64,000 nucleotides of DNA, from contig CP145411.1 in assembly GCA_036867785.1 (NCBI GenBank), forward strand, positions 62,001 through 126,000, read 5' to 3'. The first letter of the stretch is position 1; every line of letters begins with the position of its first letter. Origin of the DNA: Plasmodiophora brassicae (Eukaryota > Endomyxa: Phytomyxea > Phytomyxea > Plasmodiophorida). The position numbers were made by a program, and so were the translations under genes. Positions 1-10,762 of this stretch are shown one piece after another. Under the pieces are notes generated by a model. It was given only the letters and a program-made list of their open reading frames with translations. It searched no databases and was not told the DNA's origin.

Positions 1-1087
1 CCTGGTGCTGGGCGGCCTGTCGGCGGGCGGGCGCATCGTCGAGGCCGTCGACCTGTTCGACACGGCCGTGTCGCGGGCGCTGCCCGTCGCCCGCCCCGAC
101 TTCATCGCCCTGCTGTCGGCGTGCGGGCGCACCGGCGCCGCCTGGGCCGTCCGCCGCCTGCACGACTACGTCGAGACGCAGAACCCGGCGTACCTCGACG
201 CGTCCGTCGCCGTCGCCTTCATCGCCGTCTACGACCGGGTCGGCGACGTCGACGGCGCCGAGCGCATCTTCCGGGCGCACAGCACGGCGCTGGGCGCGCC
301 CGACGCCGACGTGTTCGCCGCCCTGCTCCAGGCGCTGTTCGCGAACGGCATGGCGGCGCGGGCGCTTCGCGCGTTCGCCTGGCTGCTGCGCTCGGGCCTG
401 CCGGTGCCCGGCGCGATCGGCGCCGCGCTGCTCGTCCGGCTCGCCGACGGCGGCCGCCCCGGGGACGCGTTCGCCGTCCTGCTCGCCATGCGCCAGCGCC
501 ACGTGGGCGGCGTCGGCACGCGCCTGCTCCGCACGCTGGTCGGGGCGTGCGCGCGCGCCCCCGACGCCCTGGCCACGCTGCCGCACCTGGAGCAGTACGC
601 CGTCGACGCGCGCCTGCTGCCGGGGCGGCGCCTGGCGCCCGCGTTCGTCGCCGCCTACGGCCGATGCGGCGACATGGACGCCGCCGAGCGCGTGTTCCGG
701 GCGGCGGCGGCGGGTGATGACGCCGACGACGACGACGCCCGCCTGCTCTGCGCGATGATCGGCGCCTGCACGCGGAACGGCATGACGGGGCGGGCCGGCG
801 ACCTGGCCGAACGGCTGGCCGGGTCGGCGTCGGCGCTGACGCCGGCGGCGTACGCGTGCGTCGTGGCCGCCTGCGCCGATGCCGACCGCGTGCCGGCGGC
901 GATGCTGGCGTTCCAGGCGATGGCCCGTCGGCGCATGCACGTGGGCGCGTCGTTGCTGGCCGCGTTGGCGTCGGCGTGTGAGCGGTGCGGCGATCAGCGG
1001 GCGCTGCAGGTGCTGGCGGGGCACGCGGCAACGACGCTCCCACGTTCGCCGCCGCCAAACGACCCGGCCGTTGCTCAACGACGCTGA
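1..1087 (+). CDS. Pentatricopeptide repeat (PPR) protein, 5' end outside window
   Basis: The open frame enters from the left edge and stops at 1085-1087; the only start-like codon near the edge is GTG, so the true start lies outside the window. About 360 residues are visible and nearly all are tandem ~35-residue helical hairpins. Each carries the PPR signature, for example YDRVGDVDGAERIF and YGRCGDMDAAERVFRAA. The YxRCGDMxxAExVF form is the P-L-S type seen in plant and some protist organelle RNA-binding proteins, rather than the plain P type. PPR proteins bind organellar RNA one base per repeat in editing, cleavage or stability. No DYW or E domain follows; the frame ends soon after the last repeat. 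Codons are extremely GC-rich. The RNA target cannot be read from this sequence. Confidence 0.85.
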   Translation, partial: LVLGGLSAGGRIVEAVDLFDTAVSRALPVARPDFIALLSACGRTGAAWAVRRLHDYVETQNPAYLDASVAVAFIAVYDRVGDVDGAERIFRAHSTALGAPDADVFAALLQALFANGMAARALRAFAWLLRSGLPVPGAIGAALLVRLADGGRPGDAFAVLLAMRQRHVGGVGTRLLRTLVGACARAPDALATLPHLEQYAVDARLLPGRRLAPAFVAAYGRCGDMDAAERVFRAAAAGDDADDDDARLLCAMIGACTRNGMTGRAGDLAERLAGSASALTPAAYACVVAACADADRVPAAMLAFQAMARRRMHVGASLLAALASACERCGDQRALQVLAGHAATTLPRSPPPNDPAVAQRR

Positions 1088-1527
1088 CACGACCGGGCGA
1101 ACGGCCACGCGTCGCTGACGACCGCACGCGCTCCCGGGGTCGTCGTCGTCATCGGCTGTTCGGCGGTGCATGTCCGACGTGCACTCTCTGTCGGGCTGAA
1201 GCCATGACGGAGCGCGAGGCGAGCCTCGAGCAACAGACCGCTGTCACGTTGCCGCTGCTGGGGCGACGACTCTGTACTACAAGTCGCAGCAGGGTGCCTG
1301 TCTGTGTGTGTGTGTGTGCCTGTCGACTGTGTTGCCCAGGACGTACCATGGACGTGGGCGGCGCTCTGCTGGCGCATCGTTCTTGGGGAGCGCGACTCAG
1401 TCGGTGGGGCACCCCGCACCCGGCGTGTGCGTTTTGCAGCACTTTTGCCGCAGATTGTGCGGTGGGTGGGGCAGCCGCCGTGCCGAGTCCGAGTCCGTCA
1501 ACACCGCGGTTCGGTCGGTCGTCGAAC
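1088..1527. other. Intergenic, upstream of MnSOD, with (GT)n
   Basis: No convincing gene. A short GT microsatellite lies at about 1301-1318, some 210 bases before the MnSOD start. The stretch probably holds the 3' end of the PPR transcript and the MnSOD promoter and leader. Confidence 0.5.
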
Positions 1528-2384
1528 ATGTTTCGGGTGGTGCGCCGCGCCGGCCAGCAGCTGCAGCAGCAGCGCGCGTCGCTGTACACGCTCCCGAAGC
1601 TCCGTATGGAATCGCGCGCGATGGGGTCGGTGGATGGCGCTCTCTGATGATGGCCCACGGACGACGACAGCGTATGCGTACGACGCGCTGGAGCCGGTGA
1701 TCAGCAAGGAGATCATGGAGCTGCATCACATGAAGCATCACCAGACGTACGTCACCAACCTGAACAAGTTACTGGAGGGGGCCGACAACGACGACCTGCC
1801 GGCGTCGATCGCGAAGCAGGCCGGCGTCAAGTTCAATGGCGGCGGCCACATTAACCACTCGGTCTTCTGGACGAATCTGGCGCCGCCGAAGAAGGGCGGC
1901 GGCCAGGTGCCGACCTCCGGACCGCTGGTCGACCGCATCAAGGACACGTTCGGCGACGTCAAGGCATTCCAGGAGAAATTCAATGCCCAGACCGCCGCCA
2001 TCCAGGGATCCGGTTGGGGATGGCTCGCCTACAGTACGTGGGCGACCCGGCGGCGCTGTCGTCGTGCATTGTCATGCGTTGCCAATGATTGCGTTTCCAT
2101 TCAGGTCCACAGACCCGTGCGTTGAGCATCGTCACGACGCCGAACCAGGACCCGGTGGCGTCCCTTGGCCTGATCCCGTTGCTGGGTGTCGACGTCTGGG
2201 AGCATGGTACTCTCGATCGGGTTTGCCCCATGTCGGGATGCCCGCGTCTGACGTTCGCGCGCACCACACAGCCTATTACCTGCAGTACAAGAACGTGCGC
2301 CCCGACTACCTCAAGGCCATCTGGGGGGTCGTCAACTGGGACAACGTCGAGGAGCGGTTCAGCGACGCGGAATCGAAGCCGTAG
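1528..2384 (+). CDS. SOD2: Mitochondrial manganese superoxide dismutase
   Basis: Four exons: 1528-1603, 1671-2033, 2105-2206 and 2272-2384. The three introns are 67, 71 and 65 bases, phases agree, and the product is 217 aa, the usual size. It disproportionates superoxide in the mitochondrial matrix. The N-terminus ([15 protein letters not shown]..) is basic and amphipathic, a targeting peptide, followed by the family start [15 protein letters not shown]. Metal ligands are visible as the His in [10 protein letters not shown], the His in HINHSVFW, and Asp and His in DVWEHAYY. The Gln just before GSGWGWLAY is the second-sphere residue typical of Mn rather than Fe enzymes. The first exon carries little besides the presequence. 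No oddities seen. Confidence 0.95.
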
Positions 2385-2482
2385 AATCGCGAAGCGCTTG
2401 GGGGCGCCCGTCAATCATACAGCCATTCGCCTGTTCTCCAAATTGATATGTTTATGCGCCGACCTGATTAGTCGTTGCCCGA

Positions 2483-5400
2483 TCACGAGGTCCTGAAGTT
2501 GGACGTGTTGAATGAGAACGTCGGGTTCGATGCAGGGGCTTGAGCGCTGCCGAACGACGTGAACGACGACTGTTGCTGCTGCTGCTGCTGCTGCTGCTGG
2601 CCGGGCGCGCCGAACGGTGTCGACCCCGACGCCAGGCTTGCAAATGAGCTCGACGCTGAGCTGGATCCGAACGGGGCCGCCGTCGATCCCAGCGCGCTCC
2701 TCTGCCCGAACGCGGGCGTCGTCGCCGGCTGGGAACCAAACGACCCAAGGGCGCTGGCCTGCCCAAACGCAGGAGGCGCGCCGAGGGAACTGGGCTGCCC
2801 GAACGCAGGAGGCGCGCTGAGGGAACTGGGCTGCCCGAACACAGGGGCGCCCGTCGATCCCAGCGAGCTCGGTCGGCCGAACGCAGGCGCCGGTGACGCT
2901 GCCTGACCGAATGGGCTGCTGGTCGTTCCCGACGAACCGAACACGTTGGTCGGCTTCTGACCAAACACGCTAGATGACGCGCCGGGAGGCTTGGACGTGG
3001 CCGATGATCCGAATGCGGACGAGGGCGACGACAGCGACGCCGACAGGGCACTGGAGCCGCCGAACCCCTGCCCAAATGCAGGCGCCGCCGGCGCAAACAG
3101 GCCTGACGACGACGGCTGCGCAGACGATGCGGATGGCGTTGACGATGGCGGGAGAGCACCACCGAACGGGTTCGTGACAGGAGTTGTCGACGCAGACGCA
3201 CTGCATCCGAGGCCGAACGACGTCATTGAGAGCGACGACTGATCTGCCTGAGCGCGCCGGTCTGCCGGTGATGGTGCTGCTGCTGGTGGTGCTTGCGCCG
3301 CCTGCGAAGCAGCAAACGGCGACGCCGACGATACCGGAAACATGGGCGCTGAGGGCGTACCGGCTGCTGCGGATCCGAACGTCGTTGAAGGGCCTGGGGC
3401 GAACGGCGATGACGAGCTGATTGCGAATGAGGGCGCCGGCGACCCCGTCGACTGGGACAGGAACGATAACGTCGGGAGAGGACCCGTGACGGGCGACGTG
3501 GCTGGCTCCGTATCGATATCGATGTCGTCAATGGCCGCTCCCTCTCTCGCTTCATCCGCGACGAGTACTGGCGACGTGCTGGGTGAACGTGGGGCCAACG
3601 GCGGCGGTGCCTGTTCAGGTGGTGGTCGTGGTGATGGAGAGGGCAACGCAATCGGAGAAGGTGGCTGCCTTTCAGCGAGCGCGGACGCAACAGGAGGCGA
3701 TTCAGGAGGCGATAGCGTTCTGACGGTAGGCGACGGCTTCGCAGCGGGCGTTTCTTCATTGCCTGGACTCGTCTCGACAGGACGCGTTGCAACAGTTTCT
3801 TCGGCGGCCTCTTCCGCCCGGGTGCCAGCATTCGCTGTTGTGGGCGCCAGCGCTTTCCCTTCAGGCGGCGGCGCCATACGTGTAGGCGTTTCCTCGGTGG
3901 ACGTGGTCGGCGGAGGCGACGACGGCAGAGACAATGGGCTGACAGGTGCCAGACACGGCCCGGAAACAGGCGTCCGGGCGACCGCTTCCACGGCCGGCTT
4001 GGCAGGTGACTTGGGCGGCGACTTGGTGTACGAAGCAGGCGACGGCGGCAACGGGCTCGTTGCTTCGGGGGCCGCTGGTGCAGACGGGGCAACAGGTCTT
4101 GGCGGGGACTTAGCACGTGCGCCAAACAGAGGGACAGCCGAAGCACCGCCAGGGGGTGCTGTCGAAGCAGGTTGGAGGGAGGAGCCGACGCTGAACGAAG
4201 AGCGGCCGGATGTCGAGGCAGTTTGAGGAGAGGACCCGAAGCTGAAAGGAGCTGGTGTTGTGCCAGATGTAGAGGGCGACACGCCAACAGGCTGGGAGAA
4301 TGCTGCTGGCAACTTGGCCTGGAATTGGAACATGGTTCCTCCAACGTCGGACGAGGCCGCCACCGGCGAAACACCGGGTTTCGATGTCGTCGCTGGCCCC
4401 TGTGGACGGAACGCTGCCTCCCCCGACCCTGCCGGGAAACTAAACGGCTTCGAACCTGATTCCCCAAACAGTGCAGGTTGGGCCTTGGCTGACGGGGCCG
4501 ACGGCTTCGTTGTCGCCGCAGACGTCTGCTCCTGGAGCGGAGACGGCGTCGCGGTCGTCTCCTGACCCGCCGCACTCGAGGCGATCGGCGCTGATGATTT
4601 CTGGAACGTGGATGTGACGGACGGAGCTGGCGGCCGTGATGGAGACGGGAACGAAGGAGGCGCCTCAGCGAAAATTGATGCAATGGCCGACGCGTCGGCG
4701 TCTGACGGCGCGATATCGACCGTGGTTGACGTGGGAACTCGTAGTGGCGGAAGCGTCACGCGTGGTCGTACGGGAGATGGCTCGAGTGCCTCAGCGGCTG
4801 GCGCGGACAGGTCGTCGACAGCAGGGAAGCTGAAATCGATCGGTACTTCCCACACATCGCCGTCGATGCCGAATGACCGCGACCGCATAGCGTTGCGACA
4901 TCGGTCTCGCAGACCGGCAAGGTCAATAGGGAATGGTCGTTGAGCAACGGTGCCAGACTGCGATTCCCGTTCGACGACCGCCAGTGATCGCGACGCGCGA
5001 CTAGCTGTGCGAAGACGGGCGATGCGGTGTTCCAGCGCCGCCAAATCCGACGATATCGAATTGATGCGATCGGCGTTACTGTTGATCGTCGAGTAAATCA
5101 GCTGGAGCGGGCGCGTCGACGTCTGGAGGCGCATGTCGTCCAAGCGTACGCGAAGTTCATCGACGAGGTCGGTGGCCTCCTGGACCCTGGCTCTCAGGCG
5201 GTCACGCATGGCAGCACTCTTGGCGTCGAGCGGCATCGATCGAAGCTCAACAGCATACTTCTCGCGAGCATCGTGCTCCGTGCGCGCTCGTTGCAGGACA
5301 TCCCAGCAATCGGAGAGCGTATCGCGAAGCCTGGCGACCTGGCCGACTAAGGCGACCGAATCAGAGGTCAGCAGGTCGTCGAGCTCGTCGCCGCCGATTG

Positions 5401-6955
5401 ACGTTCCGCTCACAACGTCATCCGAGTTACCGATCAGGGATGCCTGCGATGCACTGGCGGCAAGCGATTCCATTTGTTCGGACAGGACACGAAGACCTTT
5501 GACGAACGCTCGCCCAATGTCGGTCGCAGGGTCGGCTCCCGTAAAGTCCACCTTGAGTCGTGGAAGCTCTTCACGTACCGTTGCCGCCGACGCGGAGGTG
5601 ATAACGACGTGCGACGGGATTGAAGACGAATTAGCAGGTGGCAATGCGCCATTGAAACGGTGACGCAAGACGTCATCGTCCTCCTCGAACTCGGATTCGA
5701 ATTCAGACTCGTGGTCGGATGCATCAGTAGTAGCCAGGGTCGCCCCGTCGGCATCGTGCGGCCGGAACCGTTCGGCGTCAACGATCTCGTAGCGCGGTAC
5801 ACCGCACGTGAGTTCCGGATAGTCCAAGGCTTTGGGTGGGACGCTCTCCACGAAGACCGCGTCGAGGCATCCGTCCGATGCAAGAATGACCAGCGCGGGC
5901 CGGGGCGGCGTACGCGACTTGTCGCCCTGGGCATTGCTAAAGTCGATGGCCTGGCCTAGGAGTTGACCAGCAGCGCCGTCGCTGATGCATTCGAAAAGGA
6001 CCGGTTCCCCAGTATCCGGGTCGGTCGCTTCGACAAGGCGACCGGCGTCAGCGCCCCGGTCAATACGAAACGCAGCAATTTCGGTGGACGACGATGTCGC
6101 CAGGAAGACAGCGTCCCAGTCGGCAATTGCAGAGCATCGCACAAGACAATTGTCGTCCGGCGGTGTAAACCACGCATCGATCGCTGTGGGCTGGCAGCGG
6201 AACAGGTCGTCGTTGCTGTGCAGCATCTGCAGGCCCGCATACGCCTTGCTGGCGAACAGAATCGTATGCGGGTCAATGGCGGAAACGAACTCGACTGGGC
6301 CGCTGCAGACCTTTGGCCAGCGGTGCTGCTCGGAGCCGTTGACGCTGGAGACAATGGCAAGCGACCCGTCGGCCAGACCGCAGGCCAGTGAGAGCCGGTC
6401 CCAGAGCCACGAGCACGATACGGCGTTGACAGAGTACCGACGTTGGGAGCTCGGATCGCCGACGATGACGGACCCGTTGGAAAGGACGGTGGCAAACAAT
6501 CGGGACTGGGCAGGGCTCCAAGCGAAATCAACGATGCGCTCACTGAAGTCGCGCTTGACGACCGGCGACCTGCCAGTGAGGTCGATAAAGAACACGGCAG
6601 AATTCGAGCAAATTGCAGCGAGCTGCCCGTCAAGCGACACCTCAACGTGCCAGATCTCGACATCATCCCTGCCCAGCGCAACGACAAGCCGACCGACCTT
6701 GCCGTCTAGCAGGTCTTGGAATTGCGATGCCGCGCCAAACGATTCGAGCACGTCGACGGTCCGCGAGTCATCCCTGGCACCCGCTAGCAAATCGACCACG
6801 CGGATCAGGACAACCCGCCCGGCGGCCGGCGAGATCGCAACAGCGACGCCAAGCGTCTGCGAGACGGCGACGCCCGACTTGACGGGCCGCCGCTGGTGCA
6901 CGTCGGCGAACGCGCCGCCCAGCTGCGTCCGAGCGCCTCGCGCCGTGCGCAGCAT
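2483..6955 (-). CDS. Nup214/Nup159-like FG nucleoporin
   Basis: Single long exon, about 1490 aa from the first in-frame ATG (6955). The frame stays open to GTG at 7069, so an upstream exon is possible. Residues ~1-420 look like a beta-propeller (IWHVEVSLDGQLAAICSN, IVDFAWSPAQSRLFATVLSN), as in the Nup214/Nup159 N-terminus that binds the DEAD-box helicase Dbp5 on the cytoplasmic face of the pore. An acidic linker (SEFESEFEEDDD) and a coiled-coil segment (~520-680) follow. The last ~700 residues are Pro/Ser-rich and then dense FG repeats (AFGQPSSLG, PFGQAASPAPAFG). A run of 10 Gln sits near the C-terminus. The order propeller, coil, FG tail is that of animal Nup214; yeast Nup159 has its coil at the end. 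The role would be terminal steps of mRNA export. The next gene is divergent. Confidence 0.85.
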   Translation of the reverse strand: MLRTARGARTQLGGAFADVHQRRPVKSGVAVSQTLGVAVAISPAAGRVVLIRVVDLLAGARDDSRTVDVLESFGAASQFQDLLDGKVGRLVVALGRDDVEIWHVEVSLDGQLAAICSNSAVFFIDLTGRSPVVKRDFSERIVDFAWSPAQSRLFATVLSNGSVIVGDPSSQRRYSVNAVSCSWLWDRLSLACGLADGSLAIVSSVNGSEQHRWPKVCSGPVEFVSAIDPHTILFASKAYAGLQMLHSNDDLFRCQPTAIDAWFTPPDDNCLVRCSAIADWDAVFLATSSSTEIAAFRIDRGADAGRLVEATDPDTGEPVLFECISDGAAGQLLGQAIDFSNAQGDKSRTPPRPALVILASDGCLDAVFVESVPPKALDYPELTCGVPRYEIVDAERFRPHDADGATLATTDASDHESEFESEFEEDDDVLRHRFNGALPPANSSSIPSHVVITSASAATVREELPRLKVDFTGADPATDIGRAFVKGLRVLSEQMESLAASASQASLIGNSDDVVSGTSIGGDELDDLLTSDSVALVGQVARLRDTLSDCWDVLQRARTEHDAREKYAVELRSMPLDAKSAAMRDRLRARVQEATDLVDELRVRLDDMRLQTSTRPLQLIYSTINSNADRINSISSDLAALEHRIARLRTASRASRSLAVVERESQSGTVAQRPFPIDLAGLRDRCRNAMRSRSFGIDGDVWEVPIDFSFPAVDDLSAPAAEALEPSPVRPRVTLPPLRVPTSTTVDIAPSDADASAIASIFAEAPPSFPSPSRPPAPSVTSTFQKSSAPIASSAAGQETTATPSPLQEQTSAATTKPSAPSAKAQPALFGESGSKPFSFPAGSGEAAFRPQGPATTSKPGVSPVAASSDVGGTMFQFQAKLPAAFSQPVGVSPSTSGTTPAPFSFGSSPQTASTSGRSSFSVGSSLQPASTAPPGGASAVPLFGARAKSPPRPVAPSAPAAPEATSPLPPSPASYTKSPPKSPAKPAVEAVARTPVSGPCLAPVSPLSLPSSPPPTTSTEETPTRMAPPPEGKALAPTTANAGTRAEEAAEETVATRPVETSPGNEETPAAKPSPTVRTLSPPESPPVASALAERQPPSPIALPSPSPRPPPEQAPPPLAPRSPSTSPVLVADEAREGAAIDDIDIDTEPATSPVTGPLPTLSFLSQSTGSPAPSFAISSSSPFAPGPSTTFGSAAAGTPSAPMFPVSSASPFAASQAAQAPPAAAPSPADRRAQADQSSLSMTSFGLGCSASASTTPVTNPFGGALPPSSTPSASSAQPSSSGLFAPAAPAFGQGFGGSSALSASLSSPSSAFGSSATSKPPGASSSVFGQKPTNVFGSSGTTSSPFGQAASPAPAFGRPSSLGSTGAPVFGQPSSLSAPPAFGQPSSLGAPPAFGQASALGSFGSQPATTPAFGQRSALGSTAAPFGSSSASSSFASLASGSTPFGAPGQQQQQQQQQQSSFTSFGSAQAPASNPTFSFNTSNFRTS

Positions 6956-7362
6956 GACCGCGCCGCACGCCGACTGCCGAGCAGTCTGTCTGGGCGCCAA
7001 AACAACGCCGCGCCGCAGTTCACTCGTACCAGTTTGATTGTTCCGATCCCGCGGTGCGTGCAGCTGCACGGCGTACCCGTCGGGACCCGTCAGGTCATCC
7101 GGACTTGGGGGGCGGGACGCCGCGCGTGTGCAGTCAACCGATGTTCGTTTGGTAACACCATTCCGCGCTGGCGCCCCCGTGCTGCAGTGGGCCTGCGGCC
7201 CGTGGCCCGGGGGCGCTGCCCGGGATCGTATTTTTGCCGTGTAAAGTGGCGGCGCAGACGCGGCTTATGACTTGAGGAGGTGGCGCCCCACGTGGACGGG
7301 TGCTTGGCTCGAGTGCGCAGGACGTCGTCGTCGTCGTCGTCGTCGGGGGGCAGGGTGCGACC
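6956..7362. promoter_or_regulatory. Shared divergent promoter region, Nup214-like / SCAR
   Basis: 407 bases between two divergent start codons (6955 minus, 7363 plus). Part may be Nup214-like coding sequence, since that frame stays open to 7069. A GTC/GTG-rich stretch lies at about 7321-7348. No TATA-like box seen. Confidence 0.4.
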
Positions 7363-8849
7363 ATGCCGATCGACGAGCGCGTCGTCGGCGAGCCCGCCTA
7401 TGTCGACCTGGTCGGCCCGGCCGTCAAGTGCCTGCCGGACAACTGCGTCCTGCAGGCCGGCGCCGTCCAGAGCATCGTCGCCCTGATCGGCCAGTTCGGG
7501 ACGCTGACCGCCCGGGCGCACGACATGTTCGAATCGCTGCTGACGGATTCCTCCGCCATGCTCGACCGCCTGGCGCAACTCTCCACAAAGGTATTGTGGT
7601 CGCGTTGGCGCGTGTGGACCCCACTCCTAACCGTGCATCGCCAGGTCGCCGCCCTCCAGTCCAAACTGGATTCCACCTCCGACACCGACCTGGCCCGCCT
7701 GAAGTTGCTGACCAATTCGGAAAGTTCGTCGCTGGCGCATGGCTCGGTGTTGGGCGCTGATCACTGATTCGTCGGATCCCAGGTGATCTTGCAGGGCGCC
7801 CGGGACTGAATTTCATGTTCATGCCGGACTCGTTGCCGTCGGCGCTGAGGACCCGTTTGGAGCAGCGTGCATCGCCGATGCCGGCGTTCTCGGCGCTTGA
7901 TGAATACGACGAACCGCAGCACAACTGCGCTGCCAAGTACTCGCACCCGACGTTCTTCATCGAGCAATGGGTCATCAGCGAACGCCAACGCCAGAAACAG
8001 CTGGAGGAGCAGCGCCTGAAGAAGCGCGAGGAACGACGCGCCAGGCGCAAGCTGGATCGGACGCGCCAGACCGATGGCACCGGGCGCATTGCAGTGACGG
8101 CCGTCAAGAAGAAGCAGTACAACGTCCATGGGCAAGAGTTCGCCGGCACCGACGTCGCCGTTGCCCAGGCGGAGCGGCTTCCTGCGCCGTCGCCGATCGC
8201 AACGAAAACGCAGCCCGAAGTGCCATTCGTGGACATGGACAGCAGGTCGAGCCGGCACTCGCTGGCTAGCGAGGAAGCGGGGACCGTCGAAGAGGACATG
8301 TCACGCCGGTCGTCAGCAATGCAGGCCGTGTCGCAGCCGCCGCCAATACCACCACCGCTACCTCCGCCGTTGCCGACGACGGTATCCAGCCAGATGCCGC
8401 CACCACCGCCCCTGCCACCTCCGCTACCCGCTTTCGACAGGCAAGCCTCGGTGGGGTCCGATCGCGGCCAGGAGCCGGAGCCAATGCCGTCCGGGTCCTA
8501 CGATCACGTCGCGCCACCGACGCCGCCACCACCGCCGCAGGCAGATCCTCGTGCAGCGTTACTTGCTGGGATCCAGCGCGGCACCGTCCTGAAGAGCGTT
8601 GGGTCGGTGCCATCCACGCCGCCGCCGCCGCCCCAGGTAAGCGATCGCGACAATCTGCTGGCGCAGATTCGCCAGGGCGGCGGCAAGGTGCTCAAGGCCA
8701 CGCCGAAGCCGGCCAAGGCGACGCCCAAGTCGGACGACGCGTATTCGGAGATCAAGGCGCTCCTGGATAGGCGACAGTTCCTTGCCCCAGTCGACAGCGA
8801 TGGCGATGACGCCGACGACGGGTACGACAGCGACGACTGGAAGGAGTAA
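7363..8849 (+). CDS. SCAR/WAVE actin nucleation-promoting factor
   Basis: Exons 7363-7590, 7645-7723 and 7795-8849 (introns 54 and 71 bases, the first with CTAAC), about 453 aa. SCAR/WAVE is the subunit of the WAVE regulatory complex that activates Arp2/3 at the plasma membrane. The N-terminus matches the WAVE homology domain: VQSIVALIGQFGTLTARAHD and a helix leading to LDEYDEPQH, then YSHPTFFIEQWVISE, the equivalent of the animal YTNPSYFFDLWKE. A basic region (KKREERRARRK) and polyproline blocks (PPPPPLPPPLP, residues ~240-330) follow. There are two WH2 actin-binding motifs (RAALLAGIQRGTVLKSV and DNLLAQIRQGGGKVLKAT). The acidic tail ends YDSDDWKE, giving the Arp2/3-binding Trp. The second 5' splice site (GTTCGT) is weak, so exon 2 may end slightly elsewhere. 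Confidence 0.9.
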
Positions 8850-9199
8850 TCCACCCTGCTGTCCCTCCAGTAAACATACAAGTATAGATCTGTGTGCAGG
8901 AGCGCGACCTTCACGTATCGCTGAAACGTGAGGACCGCGCGCCCATGCATATCTATTGTATGCATCGAGTGGCATGATCTGGTAGGCACCTGCTGCCGGA
9001 AGGTGTTGGTGCCGTTGGCGGATGCCCTACGCGGCGTCCATGCGACGTCGGTGACGTTTCCTTCATCGGGCAACGGAGAACCGCTCCAAGGTCAGTCGAG
9101 GTAGGTATTCCCCCAGCAGCGCCGTCATCTTGTCAAGTCTGGCAACACGATGTAATGGTTCGATCGTCCTCGGGTACCGCCCGTCGTCCCACGTCCCCA
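8850..9199. other. Intergenic, no gene seen
   Basis: 350 bases between the SCAR stop and the first 7TM gene. Somewhat AT-richer than the flanking exons. No conserved reading frame, repeat or RNA gene recognised. Confidence 0.4.
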
Positions 9200-10762
9200 A
9201 TGAAGAATCTGGGCAATTGCCGGGCATGCTGCACTGGCTGGCTGATGGCCATCCTGCCGTTAGTGGTCTGGCTACACGGCAACGCTCACGGGACGATGAC
9301 GTTTCCGTCAGCGAGTACTGGGCCGCTTCACGGTGCGTCGATCTATTCCCCAACGGGGTCGTCGTTCGTTGGCCCGCAGCCCGAGGACGGCATCGCGCCG
9401 ATCACCGGACGGATGCTGGTCATTGATGGCGATTTATGCAAACCGTTCCCTGCATTGAACGCCACCGGGATGGTTGTCCTGGCGACTGTCGACGCGTTCT
9501 ACGCCGTCTATTGCTCCATAGAGGCGGCATACCTCAACATGGTCGAAACCGGCGCCGTCGCCTACATATGTAAGAGCGTTTGCGTCGGAGCACATTGATT
9601 TCTAAAGGAGATGCGGGCGCTGACCACCAGTGTATCCATAGGGCCGGCCCTTGTGCAGACGCCTAGTGTCTCCATCTACTGGCATGATGGATCGTTCGGC
9701 GTTCATACGCGCCACCTCAAGATGCCGTTCCTTGCAATCCTCCCCGCTCCAGACGTCTACCAGTCAATGATCGATGCGGCATCATTTACAGTGAACGTCA
9801 CCGTGTACCCAGATAGCAACGTCTGGGTCCCGTTTCTGGCGTCGTGGCCCTATCAGCTGCTCATCCGGGTCATCCCCAGCTGCATACTGCTGGCGTCCGG
9901 TGCCTTCGCCGCCGTATTCTTCGTTCAGCACATGGCCATTCTCGGTGACAGGTATGACGATAGCACCACCGGTGCCACGCGTTCGACCCGCCGGCGCCTG
10001 CGATTCGTGTTCAGCAACTTCGATCATCAGCACCTGGTCCTGTTCATCGAGATGACGTCAGCGACCCTGGCCGGTCTTGTACTTGCCGTTGGCGGGTACC
10101 ACAGCACAGCGCATCTGCCGGCGCCCGTCACCAACTATTTCACGTCGTTGCTGGGCGGGTGGGGGTTCGCCGCCTCCGTCCTGTCCGCCCTGGTCTGGGC
10201 CCGCAAGCTCAGCTTCATCATGCCCTCCGCAGACGAGTTCCTTATCTTGAGGGTCGTACGTGGCGACCATCGGATGGCAACCGCGTCGCTCTGCGTCTTA
10301 CCGGTCCTACTGGATGCGGCGCTGAACACGATGTTCGCCTCATATTACTTTGAACGTGCTGTGGAGACCGCCGGGTCCACGATCCTGTTCTCGTTTCAGC
10401 TGGGGATTAGTTCATCGGTGCTGTGGATTCTGGTTTGGTACTATCGTGCCGCGAACCGAATCCAGGACGGGATCGTTGCAACGGTCCGAAGTGACGAACG
10501 CAGCGTCGATCGTCTGCTGAGACGCCTCACCCACTGCGTGCTGGGCATGTCCATATCCACGCTCATGTTCTGTCTCGGCACCGCCATCTTGGGCATCGCT
10601 CCCGAATTCGCACTGCAGCCGTCGTGGGGCTGGATCATGTCGTGGGCGACGGCGTTCACTGGCCGCGCGCTCGACAGTGCCTTTCGCGTCGCCATGTTTA
10701 AACCCAGGCGTGTCCAGCAGCACAAGTCGGCCGGCTGGCGAGTCGCGCCCGACACGCAATAA
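9200..10762 (+). CDS. Seven-TM receptor-like protein with PA-like ectodomain (copy A)
   Basis: Exons 9200-9569 and 9642-10762 (intron 72 bases), 496 aa. The start is the ATG before a hydrophobic signal peptide (WLMAILPLVVWLHGNAHG). Residues ~35-125 resemble a protease-associated (PA) fold: IYSPTGSSFVGPQ, MLVIDGDLCKP, NATGMVVLATVDA and a final GAVAYI, as in PA domains that start with 'G.i.lv..G.C' and end with 'GA.a.i'. A second luminal segment with NVTVYPDSNVWVP follows. Then come seven hydrophobic helices starting near PYQLLIRVIPSCILLASGA and ending SWGWIMSWATAFTGRALDSA. A basic tail (MFKPRRVQQHKS) is predicted cytoplasmic. The layout is that of a G-protein-coupled receptor, but I recognise no named family. 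Copy B lies 0.5 kb downstream. Function unknown; sensing a ligand or peptide is only an inference. Confidence 0.75.

Noticed and set aside
219-1127. Long minus-strand frames opposite the PPR gene, rich in Arg/Pro/Ala
   Set aside because: Antisense shadow of GC-rich codons; no domain, while the plus strand shows clear PPR motifs.
3223-4683. 486-codon minus-strand Arg-rich frame inside the nucleoporin gene
   Set aside because: Out-of-frame reading of Ser/Pro/Gly codons of the FG region; no structure of its own.
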